Positions 24,898 to 36,864 of a DNA stretch of 64,000 bases are shown here, in pieces. The stretch covers positions 36,897,929 to 36,961,928 of the forward strand of contig CM017572.1 of assembly GCA_007844125.1 (NCBI GenBank), read 5' to 3'. Both the position numbers and the translations under genes were made by a program. The notes under the pieces are model-generated. The model saw nothing but the letters and a program-made list of their open reading frames with translations, had not been told where the DNA came from and made no database searches. Origin of the DNA: Sinonovacula constricta. Lineage: Eukaryota; Mollusca; Bivalvia; Cardiida; Solecurtidae. Numbering within the stretch: position 1 is the stretch's first letter; every line of letters begins with the position of its first letter.

Positions 24898-24954
24898 AGT
24901 TATTGCTTTCAACACGATTATATCAAATACACAATTTCCTCTATTCCTCTATAG

Positions 24955-25214
24955 GAATGTGTACGTTTACAACGCACCCGAGGCGAGTGATGAGGGATCC
25001 GAAAGCTCCCTACAGATTAGGAATAACAGAGGATGCCAGTGAATGTCAACTTCGCTGCATGGGAGAAAATGAGTGTGCATTAGCCGTGTTAGATAAGCGG
25101 AGGTCTGGTAATCCCACTTGTTTGGGTTATCTACTGGGCTCTAAGGTTTTTGACCGTGAAGTAGAAAATACTAACATGTATGAACGGAAAGATTGTATTG
25201 TTTCAATCTTTTAA
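24955..25214 (+). CDS. Terminal exon: PAN/Apple-like domain and stop codon
   Basis: The acceptor CTCTATAG (ends 24954) opens a phase-1 exon; joined to the A at 15681 it forms an Arg codon. The peptide starts MCTFTTHPRRVMRDPKAPYR and contains SECQLRCMGENECALAVLDK, PTCLGYLLGS and YERKDCIVSIF before TAA at 25212-25214. Six cysteines, with the pair C-x(3)-C in the helix and a C-x(4)-hydrophobic strand, fit PAN/Apple domains, which bind proteins or carbohydrates. It gives the gene its C-terminus. The preceding intron is 9.3 kb. Confidence 0.72.
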
Positions 25215-25648
25215 TGATATTTTCTACCCTTTGTGGCATCGTCTCATACTAAGACATTGCATGCATTGCATTATTAGATTAATTAATGTGTATATTATCT
25301 TGCAGCAATCGCTTACACTTTAAGTTAGATTTTGAATAGTTTAAAAATGTTGAAAAGAAAAATGGCGAGATGCAATGAAGATTGTTCATTAAAAACCCTT
25401 GAGAATCGCAAGGCATGCATATTTATTGGATAAAACTGATAGAACAAAAGACTAGACGCCCAAAATATATGTACATTGTATAACTTTTCTATTTTTAACC
25501 AATTAAAGTAAAAAAAATGTGTTAAAGGTGGTTTCCAAAGATTTTGACCATTTTTCCTCTCATGCATTCAAATCTATTATTGTTACCTGCATAAATCTTG
25601 CGAAATGCTCATAAGTTTCCAACATGTGCATCTGTGTGAAAAGTAAAG
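25215..25648 (+). other. 3' flank / possible 3' UTR
   Basis: AT-rich DNA after the stop. ATTAAA variants near 25388 and 25503 could be polyadenylation signals; no AATAAA is close. The real transcript end is not visible. Confidence 0.35.
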
Positions 25649-26187
25649 CATAATACCTAACTTGTCACATAATACCTAACTTGTCTCATAATACCTATCT
25701 TGTCACATAATACCTAACTTGTCACATAATGCCTAACTTGTCACATAATACCTAACTTGTCACATAATATCTAACTTGTCACATAATACCTAACTTGTCA
25801 CATAATATCTAACTTGTCACATAATACCTAACTTGTCACATAATATCTAACTTGTCACATAATACCTAACTTGTCACATAATACCTAACTTGTCACATAA
25901 TACCTAACTTGTCACATAATACCTAACTTGTCATTGTCACATAATACCTAACTTGTCACATAATACCTAACTTGTCACATAATACCTAACTTGTCACATA
26001 ATACCTAACTTGTCACATAATGCCTAACTTGTCACATAATACCTAACTTGTCACATAATATCTAACTTGTCACATAATGCCTAACTTGTCACATAATACC
26101 TAACTTGCACATAATACCTAACTTGTCACATAATATCTAACTTGTCACATAATACCTAACTTGTCACATAATATCTAACTTGTCATT
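25649..26187. repeat. 19-bp minisatellite, about 28 units
   Basis: Unit CACATAATACCTAACTTGT repeated with few changes (ACC/ATC/GCC). Very homogeneous, so recently expanded or homogenised. Confidence 0.97.
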
Positions 26188-26194
26188 ACATAAC

Positions 26195-26310
26195 ACGGAC
26201 AAATTTATGATCTTAATTATGGATGTCATTGGCGTCATTCAGCTTTTTATTGGTGGAAGAAGACCCCAGGCATAGGCATCGTAAAATCAGTGGTGCATCG
26301 CAGGTTAGCT
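26195..26310 (-). mobile_element. SINE family A, central domain only
   Basis: On the minus strand it reads GATGCACCACTGATTTTAC, then CCTGGGGTCTTCTTCCACCA and AAAAAGCTGAATG. This aligns with GGTGCACCGGTGGTTCTAC, TTTGGGGTTTTCCTCCACCA and AAGAGCTGGACG in the copy at 57110-57360. No tRNA head is seen. Confidence 0.5.
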
Positions 26311-27087
26311 GGAAAACCTCTCGACATGAAAGTTTTCGTTCCGACCGGGATGATGTGTGTTGTTGGTTTAAGGGATAAAATTGTTCCTTTGAAAGGTGTC
26401 AATCATCCGGATATCGTCCTGTTGTCACTTTCATGAAGCTGCATTTTAATAAACCGTCATAGCATGCCACGAATATTTCACATAATAATACAATATTATG
26501 TCATAACATTATGCCATTCCATTGTGTTTTTGAGCTATACTCGATTGTAAAGCTCAATAAGGTTTTCTTTTGTTCTTTTGTGTAAAAGAATATGTTCTTA
26601 CAATCTTTAGAGATGATTTTATACATATTGCAGTGTAGTGTCTTAACAACATAAATATTCAAATAGTGTACAAAGACGAAGTTCCTTTAAATTTTATTTA
26701 TTATTATAACAGGCATTACTACAAGAGAGCAAAAATGAACACAGATTTTTTATACAAAGTCATATTCAATTTTCAAATAGCTATCTTTAATTTAATATAA
26801 CACTTAAAAGGAGCGTAAATATTGACTTAAGTATTATATTTTACTTTTAAACAAGATCTGTAATTCAGTGCATAAGAAATACTGAAAATGTCCTACAATA
26901 ATCAAACAAGCCAGTCGGCCAAGAGACCGACTCTATGATGATTATACAAATTTCCCATCAACGGTAGACAGCTCACACTATGCACCTGCATCTGGAGTTT
27001 CAAACAGTTCAGAACATTTGCATTTTAGTTGTAGTAGTATTTGACAACAAACTTGATATTCGTTAAAAAAAGTCAGTATTAAATGTT
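26311..27087. other. AT-rich spacer
   Basis: No gene, repeat array or element recognised. Confidence 0.5.
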
Positions 27088-27632
27088 TGTCTAATACTTT
27101 TTTGTCTAATACCCTTGTGTCTAATACCCTTGTGTCTAATACGCTTGTGTCTAATACTCTTGTGTCTAATACTCTTGTATCTAATACTCTTGTGTCTAAT
27201 ACTCTTGTCTAATAATCTTATGTCAAATACACTTGTGTCTAATACCCTTGTGTCTAATACTTTTGTGTCTAATACTCTTGTGTCTAATACTTCTGTGTCT
27301 AATACTCTTGTGTCTATACCCTTGTGTCCAATACTCTTGTGTCTAATACTCTTGTGTCTAATACTCTTGTGTCTCTTACTCTTGTGTCTAATACTTTTGT
27401 GTCTAATACTCTTGTGTCTAATACCCTTGTGTCTAATACTTTTGTGTCTAATACTCTTGTGTCTAATACTTTTGTGTCTAATACTCTTGAGTCTAATACT
27501 TTTGTGTCTAATACTCTTGTGTCTAATACTCTTGTGTCTAATACTCTTGTGTCTAATACGCTTGTGTCTAATACTCTTGTATCTAATACTCGTGTGTCTA
27601 ATACTCTTGTATCTAAAACTCTTGTATACTTA
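27088..27632. repeat. 15-bp minisatellite, about 36 units
   Basis: Unit CTAATACTCTTGTGT with ACC/ACT/ACTTTT variants. Because 15 is a multiple of three, long open frames (SNTLV, or the minus VLDTR) appear on both strands; I regard them as artefacts. Confidence 0.96.
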
Positions 27633-28859
27633 ATAACGCACAAAGGCTTTAAAATTGCTGCACATGTACAGGTAAAATCCTCTCTTTCGAATAAATTGAC
27701 ACTGTAACTGTACAGGAAAAGGCAGCTTCTTTATTATTTATAGAAATAATCATGGATTCAAGATCATGAACCACTCCAGTAAAAGTGACATTTTTGTAAT
27801 TATTTTAAATTCAAAGTGGTATCAGACAACTATTAAGGTATGTTAATCTGTAAAAATACCCCACGCCATTACACTGGACACCCCTTTCATCATTATCTTC
27901 TATATACGATCTAGACAACTTTGAACAAAGCGCATCAAGCACAGGTACATAAACCAGCACCAGTTTATGACATATAAAGGCGGTTGTTCAAAGACAAAAT
28001 GAGCACTCCAAGATCGATGTGTATTGTAGCGTTATATAGGAATTTATATCCCGTGTTTTATTTAAATATTACACAGTTTGTTAACTAACGACACATGATG
28101 ACCATAATGGTAGAAGATATAAATGTTTACTGTCCCATGGTAAAGTGAAGGCGCCCTCGAACCATGTCGGACCACCCAACTCGACGGGTATTAGTAAAGA
28201 TGCATGACTTTACAACTTAAATATGTATGTAGAGTATAACAACGTCCCTATTATGTTAAAATATGTTCTACGTGACGTGAACTCTCACCTCCTTTATAAC
28301 AATATCTCAAAACTTTAGGTTAAAAAAATCAGCGTTTGAAAAACTTCTACAATTTTGCCAAAAAATTTGCTTAGAAAAAAGTCTTCTTAAGAAGGTCAGC
28401 AGCCTAAACATTCTTTTTACACACTAGCAAAGGCCATTTATTAGTTCAATGGCACAAAGTGCACAATGACGGTGGGTGATTTCCCATGGGTGTAAAAAAA
28501 AAATAGAGACAGTGACATAGTAGGAAGCCCTACATATCCTACAACGATGATTAAGAACTGATACTGCAGCATTTTTGCAGATAAACATCAATTTTCAAGG
28601 AATCCACCCTTTAGTTACAGGCATCTCGAAACCCTTATATAAGTGACCCCCCACCCATTTATTGCCCCACCCAGCATGTGAGGGCATCTGTTTTCTGATA
28701 AGCCAGGCTGCCACAGTCTGTAACGATGTGTCTGTCACACAGGTATTGTTCAAGATCCAAGTGTATGTATGCTATATCTGGGGATTGAACAAAGTCATTC
28801 ACAGTTTGTAAAGGAAACAGTTATGAATATACCAATTACGCAATCTATATCTATCTATC
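27633..28859. other. AT-rich spacer
   Basis: Nothing recognised apart from short homopolymer runs. Confidence 0.45.
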
Positions 28860-29611
<752 letters not shown>

Positions 29612-29767
29612 CACGACATACATGCATAAGAAACATGTCAATTTATATGACGGGCCCTGTTAACACGACATACATGCACAAGAAACATGTCAATTTATAT
29701 GACGGGCCCTGTTAACACGACATACATGCACAAGAAACATGTCAATTTATATGACTGGCCCTGTTGA
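29612..29767. repeat. 52-bp tandem repeat, 3 copies
   Basis: CACGACATACATGCA starts copies at 29612, 29664 and 29716; each ends ATGACGGGCCCTGTTAA or a variant (ACTGGCC in the last). Confidence 0.95.
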
Positions 29768-30929
29768 CACAAGTTAAAACCTAATTCCGTGCAAAAATAT
29801 TAGCCAAGTTTGAATTGTTGTTCAACTTTGACGTAAGGTTATAAAGCTGCAGTGCTATTAGCGTTTGTATCATAATGCAAAATTACATGTATGAATGAAT
29901 CTCTGTATCATTTATTACGTTGTATATCCATTAGACAAAAATGCAAAGTTGAGTATACATGTCATACATGAGTAGTGTTAACATCTATTTCAAAATAAGC
30001 GGGCTTTTTGATGACGATATATCATTTTGACTGTTAAATGTTAAACACTATGAATTCATTATTTTCATAATTTAAAATACAATAGAAAAGTGTTACATAT
30101 TATCACAATTAAAACAGTAGTCCTGGACCTATAGCTCGTTACTCTTTCTTATTTCTCTGATATTCATCCTCTCTTTAATTATGACTTTTATTATTTTTAT
30201 GCTTTGTTCACTTCGTTATCTGAATGATGCTAAAATGTATTCTTTTAAAAAATAAATGTATCCAAGTTGTTTCACGGTAAGATAGTAACCATACAGTGAC
30301 GAGAAATATACACAGTGTGGTTGGTCTCGAGCTTTATGAATGGAATGTATACAAACAAACATACATAAAATGTGATACATGACTTTTATAAGATTGATAG
30401 CTATATATATTAAAGAAAACATAAGTGCTAAAGCTAGATTCAAACCTGCAATATTTAAAAGTAAAAAATAAAATCGACATGTTTACCCACGGTAGTAATT
30501 TAGTAATTACGTTTCCAGAACACATCAAAACATTTACGGACTTCACCGTCCCTTTAATAAGTGTCATTTCAACATTGCCAAATAATACACACACGTATTT
30601 TGTGGGTTTAAGAACCGTATATGTAAATGTTTTCTCAATAGCTTTATGTTATCAGTAAATTTGAATATTTTTCTTCAGATTTAAGCTTTCACCATAATAA
30701 AATGTTTCAGCTCAAAATATTTTCCAAGACATCAGTATTTACACATATATCGATTTGAGGCGATAATGCGATAATTACACCTGCGCTGAAAGGAAATCGG
30801 TAAGTCAATTCAACTCAAACCAGGATGCAGATGATGTCAGCTCACCGGGTAGACCCCAGACCAACATTAGTTTAGTAATAGCTCCGCTTTATCCAATAAC
30901 ATTGTCTGTGTTAAAACTTGAAAGTAATA
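29768..30929. other. AT-rich spacer
   Basis: No gene or repeat array recognised; short open frames lack codon structure. Confidence 0.45.
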
Positions 30930-32210
30930 AAAACAGTTTTGGGTTCGAGTCAAAATCTTAATCTTGTCTATCTTAAAATTAGGTAATAATAACACAGTTT
31001 AATCCTGGTCAATATCATAATAGTACGTTTGATCCTTGTCAAAGCATAACCTTGTCTATCCTAAACTTAAATATAACATATGTACCATTTGATCCTAATC
31101 AATATCATAACCTTATCTATCTTAAACGTAAAGGTAATGATATCTCCGTTTGATCCTGGTCAAAATCATAACCTTGTCTATCTTAAACGTAAAGGTAATG
31201 ATATCTCCGTTTGATCCTAGTCAAAATCATAACCTTGTCTATCTTAAACGTTAAAGGTAATGATAACACAGTTTAATCCTGGTCAATACCATAATAGTAC
31301 GTTTGATCCTTGTCAAAGCATAACCTTGTCTATCCTAAACTTAAATATAATATATGTACCATTTGATCCTAATAAATATCATAACCTTATCTATCTTAAA
31401 CGTAAAGGTAATTATAGCACCGTTAAATCCTAGTAAAAATCATAACCTTGTCTATCTTAAACGTTAAAGGTAATAATAGCGCCGTTTGATCCTGGTCAAA
31501 ATCATATCCTTGTCTATCTTAAACGTTAAAGGTAATAATAGCACCGTTTGATCCTGGTCAAAATCATATCCTTGTCTATCTTAAAGTTAAGGGTAAAAAT
31601 AGCACCGTTTGATCCTGGTCAAAATCATATCCTTGTCTATCTTAAAGTTAAAGGTAATAATAGCACCGTTTGATCCTGTTCAAAATCATATCCTTGTCTA
31701 TCTTGAAGTTAAAGGTAATAATAGCGCCGTTTGATCCTGGTTAAAATCATATCCTTGTCTATCTTGAAGTTAAAGGTAATAATAGCGCTGTTTGATCCTG
31801 GTTAAAATCATATCCTTGTCTATCTTAAAATTAAATATAATAATAGCGCCGTTTGATCCTGGTCAAGATCATAACATTGTCGATCTTAAAGTTTAAGGCA
31901 ATAATATCGCAGTTTGATCCTATACAAAATGATATCCTTGTCAATCTTAAAGTTAAAGTTTATAAATAAACACGTTTGATCCTAGTCAAAATCGTATCCT
32001 TGTCTGTCTTAAACGTAAAGGTAATAGTAGCGCCGTTTGATACTGGTCAAAATCATTTCCTTGTCTATCTTAAACTTAAAGATTATAATAACCCGGTTTG
32101 ATCCTAGTCAAAATCATATCCTTGTCTATGTTAAAAAAGAGTAATAATAGTGCCGTTTAATCCTTGTCAAAATTATATCTTTGTCTATCTTATAGTCAAC
32201 GGTAATAATA
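30930..32210. repeat. 61-bp minisatellite, about 20 units
   Basis: Units of about 61 bp contain GTTTGATCCTGGTCAAAATC, then CCTTGTCTATCTTAAA, then AAAGGTAATAATAGC. Copies vary more at the left end and are more uniform from 31440 on. The array runs without a gap into the 30-bp array at 32211. Confidence 0.93.
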
Positions 32211-34090
32211 GGTAAGTCAGTAGTTACGGTGTATTGTCTAGGTAAGTCAGTAGTTACGGTGTATTGTCTAGGTAAGTCAGTAGTGACGGTGTATTGTCTA
32301 GGTAAGTCAGTAGTGACGGTGTATTGTCTAGGTAAGTCAGTAGTTACAGTGTATTGTCTAGGTAAGTCAGTAGTGACGGTGTATTGTCTAGGAAAATCAG
32401 TAGTTACGGTGTTTTGTCTAGGTAAGTCAGTAGTTACGGTGTATTGTCTAGGTAAGTCAGTAGTGACGGTGTATTGTCTAGGAAAATCAGTAATGACGGT
32501 GTATTGTCTAGGTAAGTCTGTAGTTACGGTGTATTGTCTAGGTAAGTCAGTAGTTACGGTGTATTGTCTAGGTAAATCAATAGTTACGGTGTATTGTCTA
32601 GGTAAGTCAGTAGTTACGGTGTATTGTCTAGGTAAGTCAGTAGTTACGGTGTATTGTCTAGGTAAGTCAGTAGTTACGGTGTATTGTCTAGGTAAGCAAG
32701 TATTGACGGTGTATTGTCTAGGTAAGCCAGTATTGACGTTGTATTGTCTAGGTAAGTCAGTAGTGATTGTATATTGTCTAGGTATGCCAGTGATGACGGT
32801 GTATTGTCTAGGTAAGCCAGTTGTTACGGTGTATTGTCTTGGTAAGTCAGTAATGACGGTGTATTGTCTAGGTACGCCTGTAGTGACGGTGTATTGTCTA
32901 GGTAAGTCAGTAGTTACGGTGTATTGTCTAGGTAAGTCAGTAATTACGGTGTATTGTCTATGTAAGTCAGTAGTTACGGTGTATTGTCTAGGTAAGTCAG
33001 TAGTGACGGTGTATTGTCTAGGTAAGTCAATAGTTACGGTGTATTGTCTAGGTAAGTCAGTAGTTACGGTGTATTGTCTAGGTAAGTCAGTAGTTACGGT
33101 GTATTGTCTAGGTAAGCCAGTATTGACGGTGTATTGTCTAGGTAAGCCAGTATTGACGTTGTATTGTCTAAGAAAGTCAGTAATGACGGTGTATTGTCTA
33201 GGTATGTCAGTAATGATGGTGTTTTGTCTAGGTAAGCCAGTAGTTACGGTGTATTGTCTTGGTAAGTCAGTAATGACGGTGTATTGTCTAGGTTAGCCTG
33301 TAGCGACGGTGTATTGTCTAGGTAAGCCAGTAGTGACGGTGTATTGTCTGGGTGAGTCAGTTGTGACGGTGTATTGTCTAGGTAAGCCTGTATTGACGGT
33401 GCATTGTCTGGGTGAATCAGTAGTGACGGTGTATTGTCTAGGTAAGCCAGTAGTGACGGTGTATTGTCTAGGTGAGTCAGTAGTGACGGTGTATTGTCTA
33501 GTTAAGTCAGTATTGACGGTGTATTGTGTAGGTAAGTCAGTAGTGACGGTGTATTGTCTAGGTATGTCAGTAGCGACGGTGTATTGTCTAGGTAAGTCAG
33601 AGGTGACGGTGTATTGTTTAGATAAGTATGTAGTGACGGTGTATTATCTAGGTAAGCCAGTAGTGACGGTGTATTGTCTAGGTAAGTCTGTAGTTACGGC
33701 GTATTGTCTAGGTTAGTCTGTAGTGACGGTGTATTGTCTAGGTAAGCCAGTAGTAACGGTGTATTGTCTAGGTAAGTTTGTAGTGACGGTGTATTGTCTA
33801 GGTAAGCCAGTAGTGATGGTGTATTGTCTAGGTAAGCCAGTAGTGACAGTGTATTGTCTAGGTAAGTCTGTAGTGACGGTGTATTGTCTAGATAAGCCAG
33901 TAGTGACGGTGTATTGTCTACATAAGTCAGTAGTGACGGCGTATTGTATAGGTAAGCTAGTAATAACGGTATATTGTCTAGGTAATTCAGTAGTGACGGT
34001 GTATTGTTTATGTAAGTCAGTAGTGACGGTGTATTGTCTAGGTAGGTCAGTAATGACGTTGTATTGTCTAGGTAGGTCTGTAATGAGGTG
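32211..34090. repeat. 30-bp minisatellite, about 62 units, near-continuous open frame
   Basis: Unit halves GGTAAGTCAGTAG and TTACGGTGTATTGTCTA. Plus frame reads the decapeptide VYCLGKSVVT over and over, with only two stops in about 626 codons (both GGTAAG changed to GGTTAG, at 33294-33296 region and about 33712). The two other plus frames contain stops in every unit; one minus frame is also open. The commonest variation, GTT/GTG before ACG, is synonymous in the open frame, but no start context, splice frame or known protein supports translation. Every unit carries TAGGTAAGT, close to a consensus 5' splice site. Confidence 0.95.
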
Positions 34091-34774
34091 TTAATTTCCA
34101 GAAACAGATAAAAATATTTTAAAGGAAAATAATTATAATGATATTTTAGAATCTACTTTGTGAGATTACAGACGCGTTCTCTCATTATGGTGTGTTGCTT
34201 ACCGAAATGAAATGTAAGACACATACGAAAGGGGCATAATAACACAAATAATAAGTTATCAAACAGTCAGACAAGCACAACAAATGTATGACAACAGTTG
34301 TCATAAATACATCATGAACAATACACAAAACGAAGTGACATAATGCTATTCAATTGGCAATTACGAAGTGTACTCAGTACAGCAAGCTAAAAGAAAATAA
34401 TAATTTAGAATTTTTTGTATAGTCTTATGGTAGAATTTCGTTCAAGGTGAACATGTTTTTTGTAATTTTGTTGATATGTGGCCATTTTGGTCACAGTTCA
34501 TTATCTGCATTGTTTCTTTTTTTTATTAGTTGTTTAAATTATTGTTATGCAGACTGGTCAAAAGTAAATTAACCGGTTTAGAAAAGACATATAAACAATT
34601 AAAATGGATATTGCATAAATGAATGTAGGGAGAATATCGCAATAATTGCATTCCTAAATAAAACTTTCGTTGAAGCAACAATTTATTTTTATTGATAGGA
34701 AATGTTAAATAAAAATGAATGTATGTTCCCTGGTTACTTTCTGAAGGAAATGCTGAAGTTTATACTTTATTAAT
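34091..34774. other. AT-rich spacer
   Basis: No feature recognised. Confidence 0.5.
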
Positions 34775-34850
34775 AGCGTCCATGGTTTAATGGTTGAAGT
34801 AATGGACTCTTAATCCGTGAGTCCTGGGTTCAAACCCCAAACTTGACAGG
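34775..34850 (+). mobile_element. tRNA-Lys-like SINE head
   Basis: GCGTCCATGGTTTAATGG, then GGACTCTTAATCCGTG, then GGGTTCAAACCCC. The box B is intact and the CTCTTAATC loop matches a tRNA-Lys(CTT) anticodon arm. The acceptor stem does not pair, so it is a retroposon head and not a functional tRNA gene. Confidence 0.6.
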
Positions 34851-35249
34851 AGACTAAAGTCTTCGAGAAAGGCTATTAACTATGCCATTCGGGTCATTTA
34901 AAATTAAAATTAGTTAAAATGCTTTATAGCTCACCTGTGCAAAAAGTGCTAAATGTGAACCTTTCTGATACCCTCCACCGTCTGTTGTGTGCGCCATAGT
35001 AGATTATATATTGATAATAATATTGGTACAATATATTAAAATATATAATGAATAAACATAAAAGCATATAAGAAAAAATCTAAATTATTTTACCACAGGT
35101 ATGATTTAACAAGTATCTTTTTTAAAGTAAGAGGATTATTTTATCACAGATATTAGATAGCTGGTATGTATAAAAAAAAAACTATACAGTAAAAACGCCT
35201 AAGCACTATCACAGATCTGTTTCAAAAATCTTTCATTTCAAAAAGTTCT
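34851..35249. other. AT-rich spacer or SINE tail
   Basis: Sequence after the tRNA-like head could hold the SINE body; no second copy in the window defines its end. Confidence 0.3.
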
Positions 35250-35800
35250 TAAAAGTGGTATCCGACAGTTTGGTCTAAAAAGATTTTTATCAAATAACCA
35301 AATAAGTCATTAGTACCTGAAAAGGTCTTGCAAAATGCTGTTCATTTATGCTAAAGATCTGTGTGAACAGTCAAGAATAAATCCCCAATGGACATTGCAA
35401 TCAGGCGTGTTTCCTATCCGAGCCACACGGCAGAGATAGCCTATTTTTAAACTTAGCAAAACCACGTTACCGCTAACTTTTATATTTATACAATACACCG
35501 TAACTTTTATATTCATCCGGTCATCCGGGTAATACGCTCTGACGTCGATATGTATTTTTAGCAGAGACCACTATCATGCTTTTTAAGGAGTTGGAAAGAC
35601 TGAACATTTAGAATATTTTCTTTCGCGATAAGTAGAGTCTAACAATGAAGTTAGTATTTAAAGTCGAACTTTTATATCGTACTTATAAGTATGACTTTAT
35701 GGGAAAGGTATGACCAGATTCCCCAAAGCGGTATTTAGATATGGGTACGTGTATTTAATATAGGCAAACTGTCGAATACCACCTTTAGAATATGATTGGC
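35250..35800 (+). repeat. Dispersed repeat, copy 1 (family D)
   Basis: Shares ordered blocks with 47630-48055 and 55735-56310: GGTATCCGACAGTTTGG, AAAGATCTGTGTGAACAG, CTATTTTTAAACTTAGCAAA, GGGTAATACGCTCTGACGTC, GATTCCCCAAAGCGGTA and GGCAAACTGTCGAATACCAC. No coding potential; class unknown. Confidence 0.75.
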
Positions 35801-36300
35801 GATGCGCTGGAGCGTGACGCCTATATATGGAATGCTCACTGAAATATGCACATGGGAAAGGTCTGTTTAGCCGACTGTCTAACCCTGGTGAAATACAGGT
35901 CCTAATTCACGGCGTTCTGTTTTATTTATTTGTTTTTAATCTTATTTTGTGTGAATGCAGATTTCATTTAAACATGGCAGAAAACGAGAGATGTTTTGTT
36001 TATTTCTTTTTGTCACTAAAATTTCTAAAACTTTAATAATTGACAAAAGTAGATAGCGCTGCTCTTTGGTAAGTCCTTTGATGTTTGGACTGCATGTTAA
36101 CAAACTGAGATTATCTGTAAGCAACGAAAGAGTCCATAACCAGAAAAAGCTTGATCTGAACGATCCGTTGACTTTAGATGCAATGATTATCCAACTTGTA
36201 AAGATACTTGCAAGATATATAAATGATTTCTGTATGGTCCGTGCAAATCTAAAAATAGCATTTCATGTGCTGCCAGCGTGCAGCAATGCTTTTATACATA

Positions 36301-36550
36301 TTTGAAGTGTTTGTGGTCAAGAGATTATGTTTTTGGACTCTGATTCGGCGAGTTTTAATTTCAAACCCAACTCCTGTCACGACAAGTTTTCAAAAGGATC
36401 TTATTTAAGATATGGATGATCAATTCACTTGTATAAGAGAAACGTGCAACACACCAAGAAAGCATTTATAATATGCTTTGAGTGTTCTTGGTCAAGATGA
36501 TAAGGTTGTGGACTATATGGATCGGAGGGTTCTGAGTTTAAAAGATAGAC
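36301..36550 (+). mobile_element. Two degraded tRNA-like SINE heads
   Basis: GTGGTCAAGAGATTATG...GGACTCTGATTC...TTTCAAACCC (36315-36370) and TTGGTCAAGATGATAAGG...GGACTATATGGATC...GAGTTTAAAA (36488-36545) align with each other and with a tRNA A/B-box layout. Confidence 0.4.
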
Positions 36551-36672
36551 CTGGCATGAGATTCTGTTCCTGGTCCAAGACATTTACCACGCGAACGTTA
36601 AGCAAAAACAGAATATGTTCGGAATAATAATTGTTTCCTTTTACCCAGATTTGCTAAATAGCAATATTCATC

Positions 36673-36847
36673 ATGGATGCTATTAAAACAGTGCTTTTTA
36701 TAATAAGTATTTTGACATTTTGTAGTATATCGGTCATATATGGAATGACGTACAACCTTTCACCAGACAGCAATTTTTATACATTTGTATTCTTAATGTC
36801 AGTTCAGTGTGCAATTATAAACCACAGTACTTTTAGTATATACTTAG
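36673..36847 (+). CDS. Candidate first coding exon with signal peptide
   Basis: ATG at 36673 in the context CATCATGG opens MDAIKTVLFIISILTFCSIS then VIYGMTYNLSPDS, a textbook signal peptide: a Lys, a long hydrophobic core and small residues before a possible cleavage after IYG. The frame continues through SVQCAIINHSTFSIYL to a TTAG|GTAACG donor at 36848, leaving phase 1. Phase 1 after a signal peptide is usual for secreted mosaic proteins. No next exon is recognised downstream in the window, so this could be a real gene start with distant exons, an orphaned first exon, or chance. The plus orientation matches the upstream PAN-containing gene, but no kinship is shown. Confidence 0.4.
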
Positions 36848-36864
36848 GTAACGACATTTCTTAG

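Larger units (their letters stand above)
1..25214 (+). other. Gene model (3' part): mosaic extracellular CCP/EGF/PLAT/PAN protein
   Basis: Eleven exons can be chained on the plus strand: 1-28 (partial), 464-631, 998-1216, 1569-1658, 1852-2070, 2333-2422, 3015-3104, 8502-8606, 14716-14909, 15543-15681 and 24955-25214. Every junction has AG/GT borders. Intron phases agree throughout: phase 1 everywhere except phase 0 inside the PLAT domain. The 5' end lies outside the window, so signal peptide and start are not seen. Phase-1 modules with paired cysteines point to a secreted or cell-surface protein. PLAT/LH2 domains usually bind lipid or protein partners and PAN/Apple domains bind protein or sugar, so a binding or adhesion role is an inference. 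I do not recognise a named orthologue. The exon chain is reliable, but extra small exons in the large introns cannot be excluded. Confidence 0.75.

Noticed and set aside
27115..27707. Repetitive open frames SNTLV / LILLC / VLDTR on both strands
   Set aside because: A consequence of the 15-bp period; no start context, no splice frame, no domain.
34775..34850. Functional tRNA-Lys gene
   Set aside because: A and B boxes are present but the acceptor stem does not pair; better explained as a SINE head.
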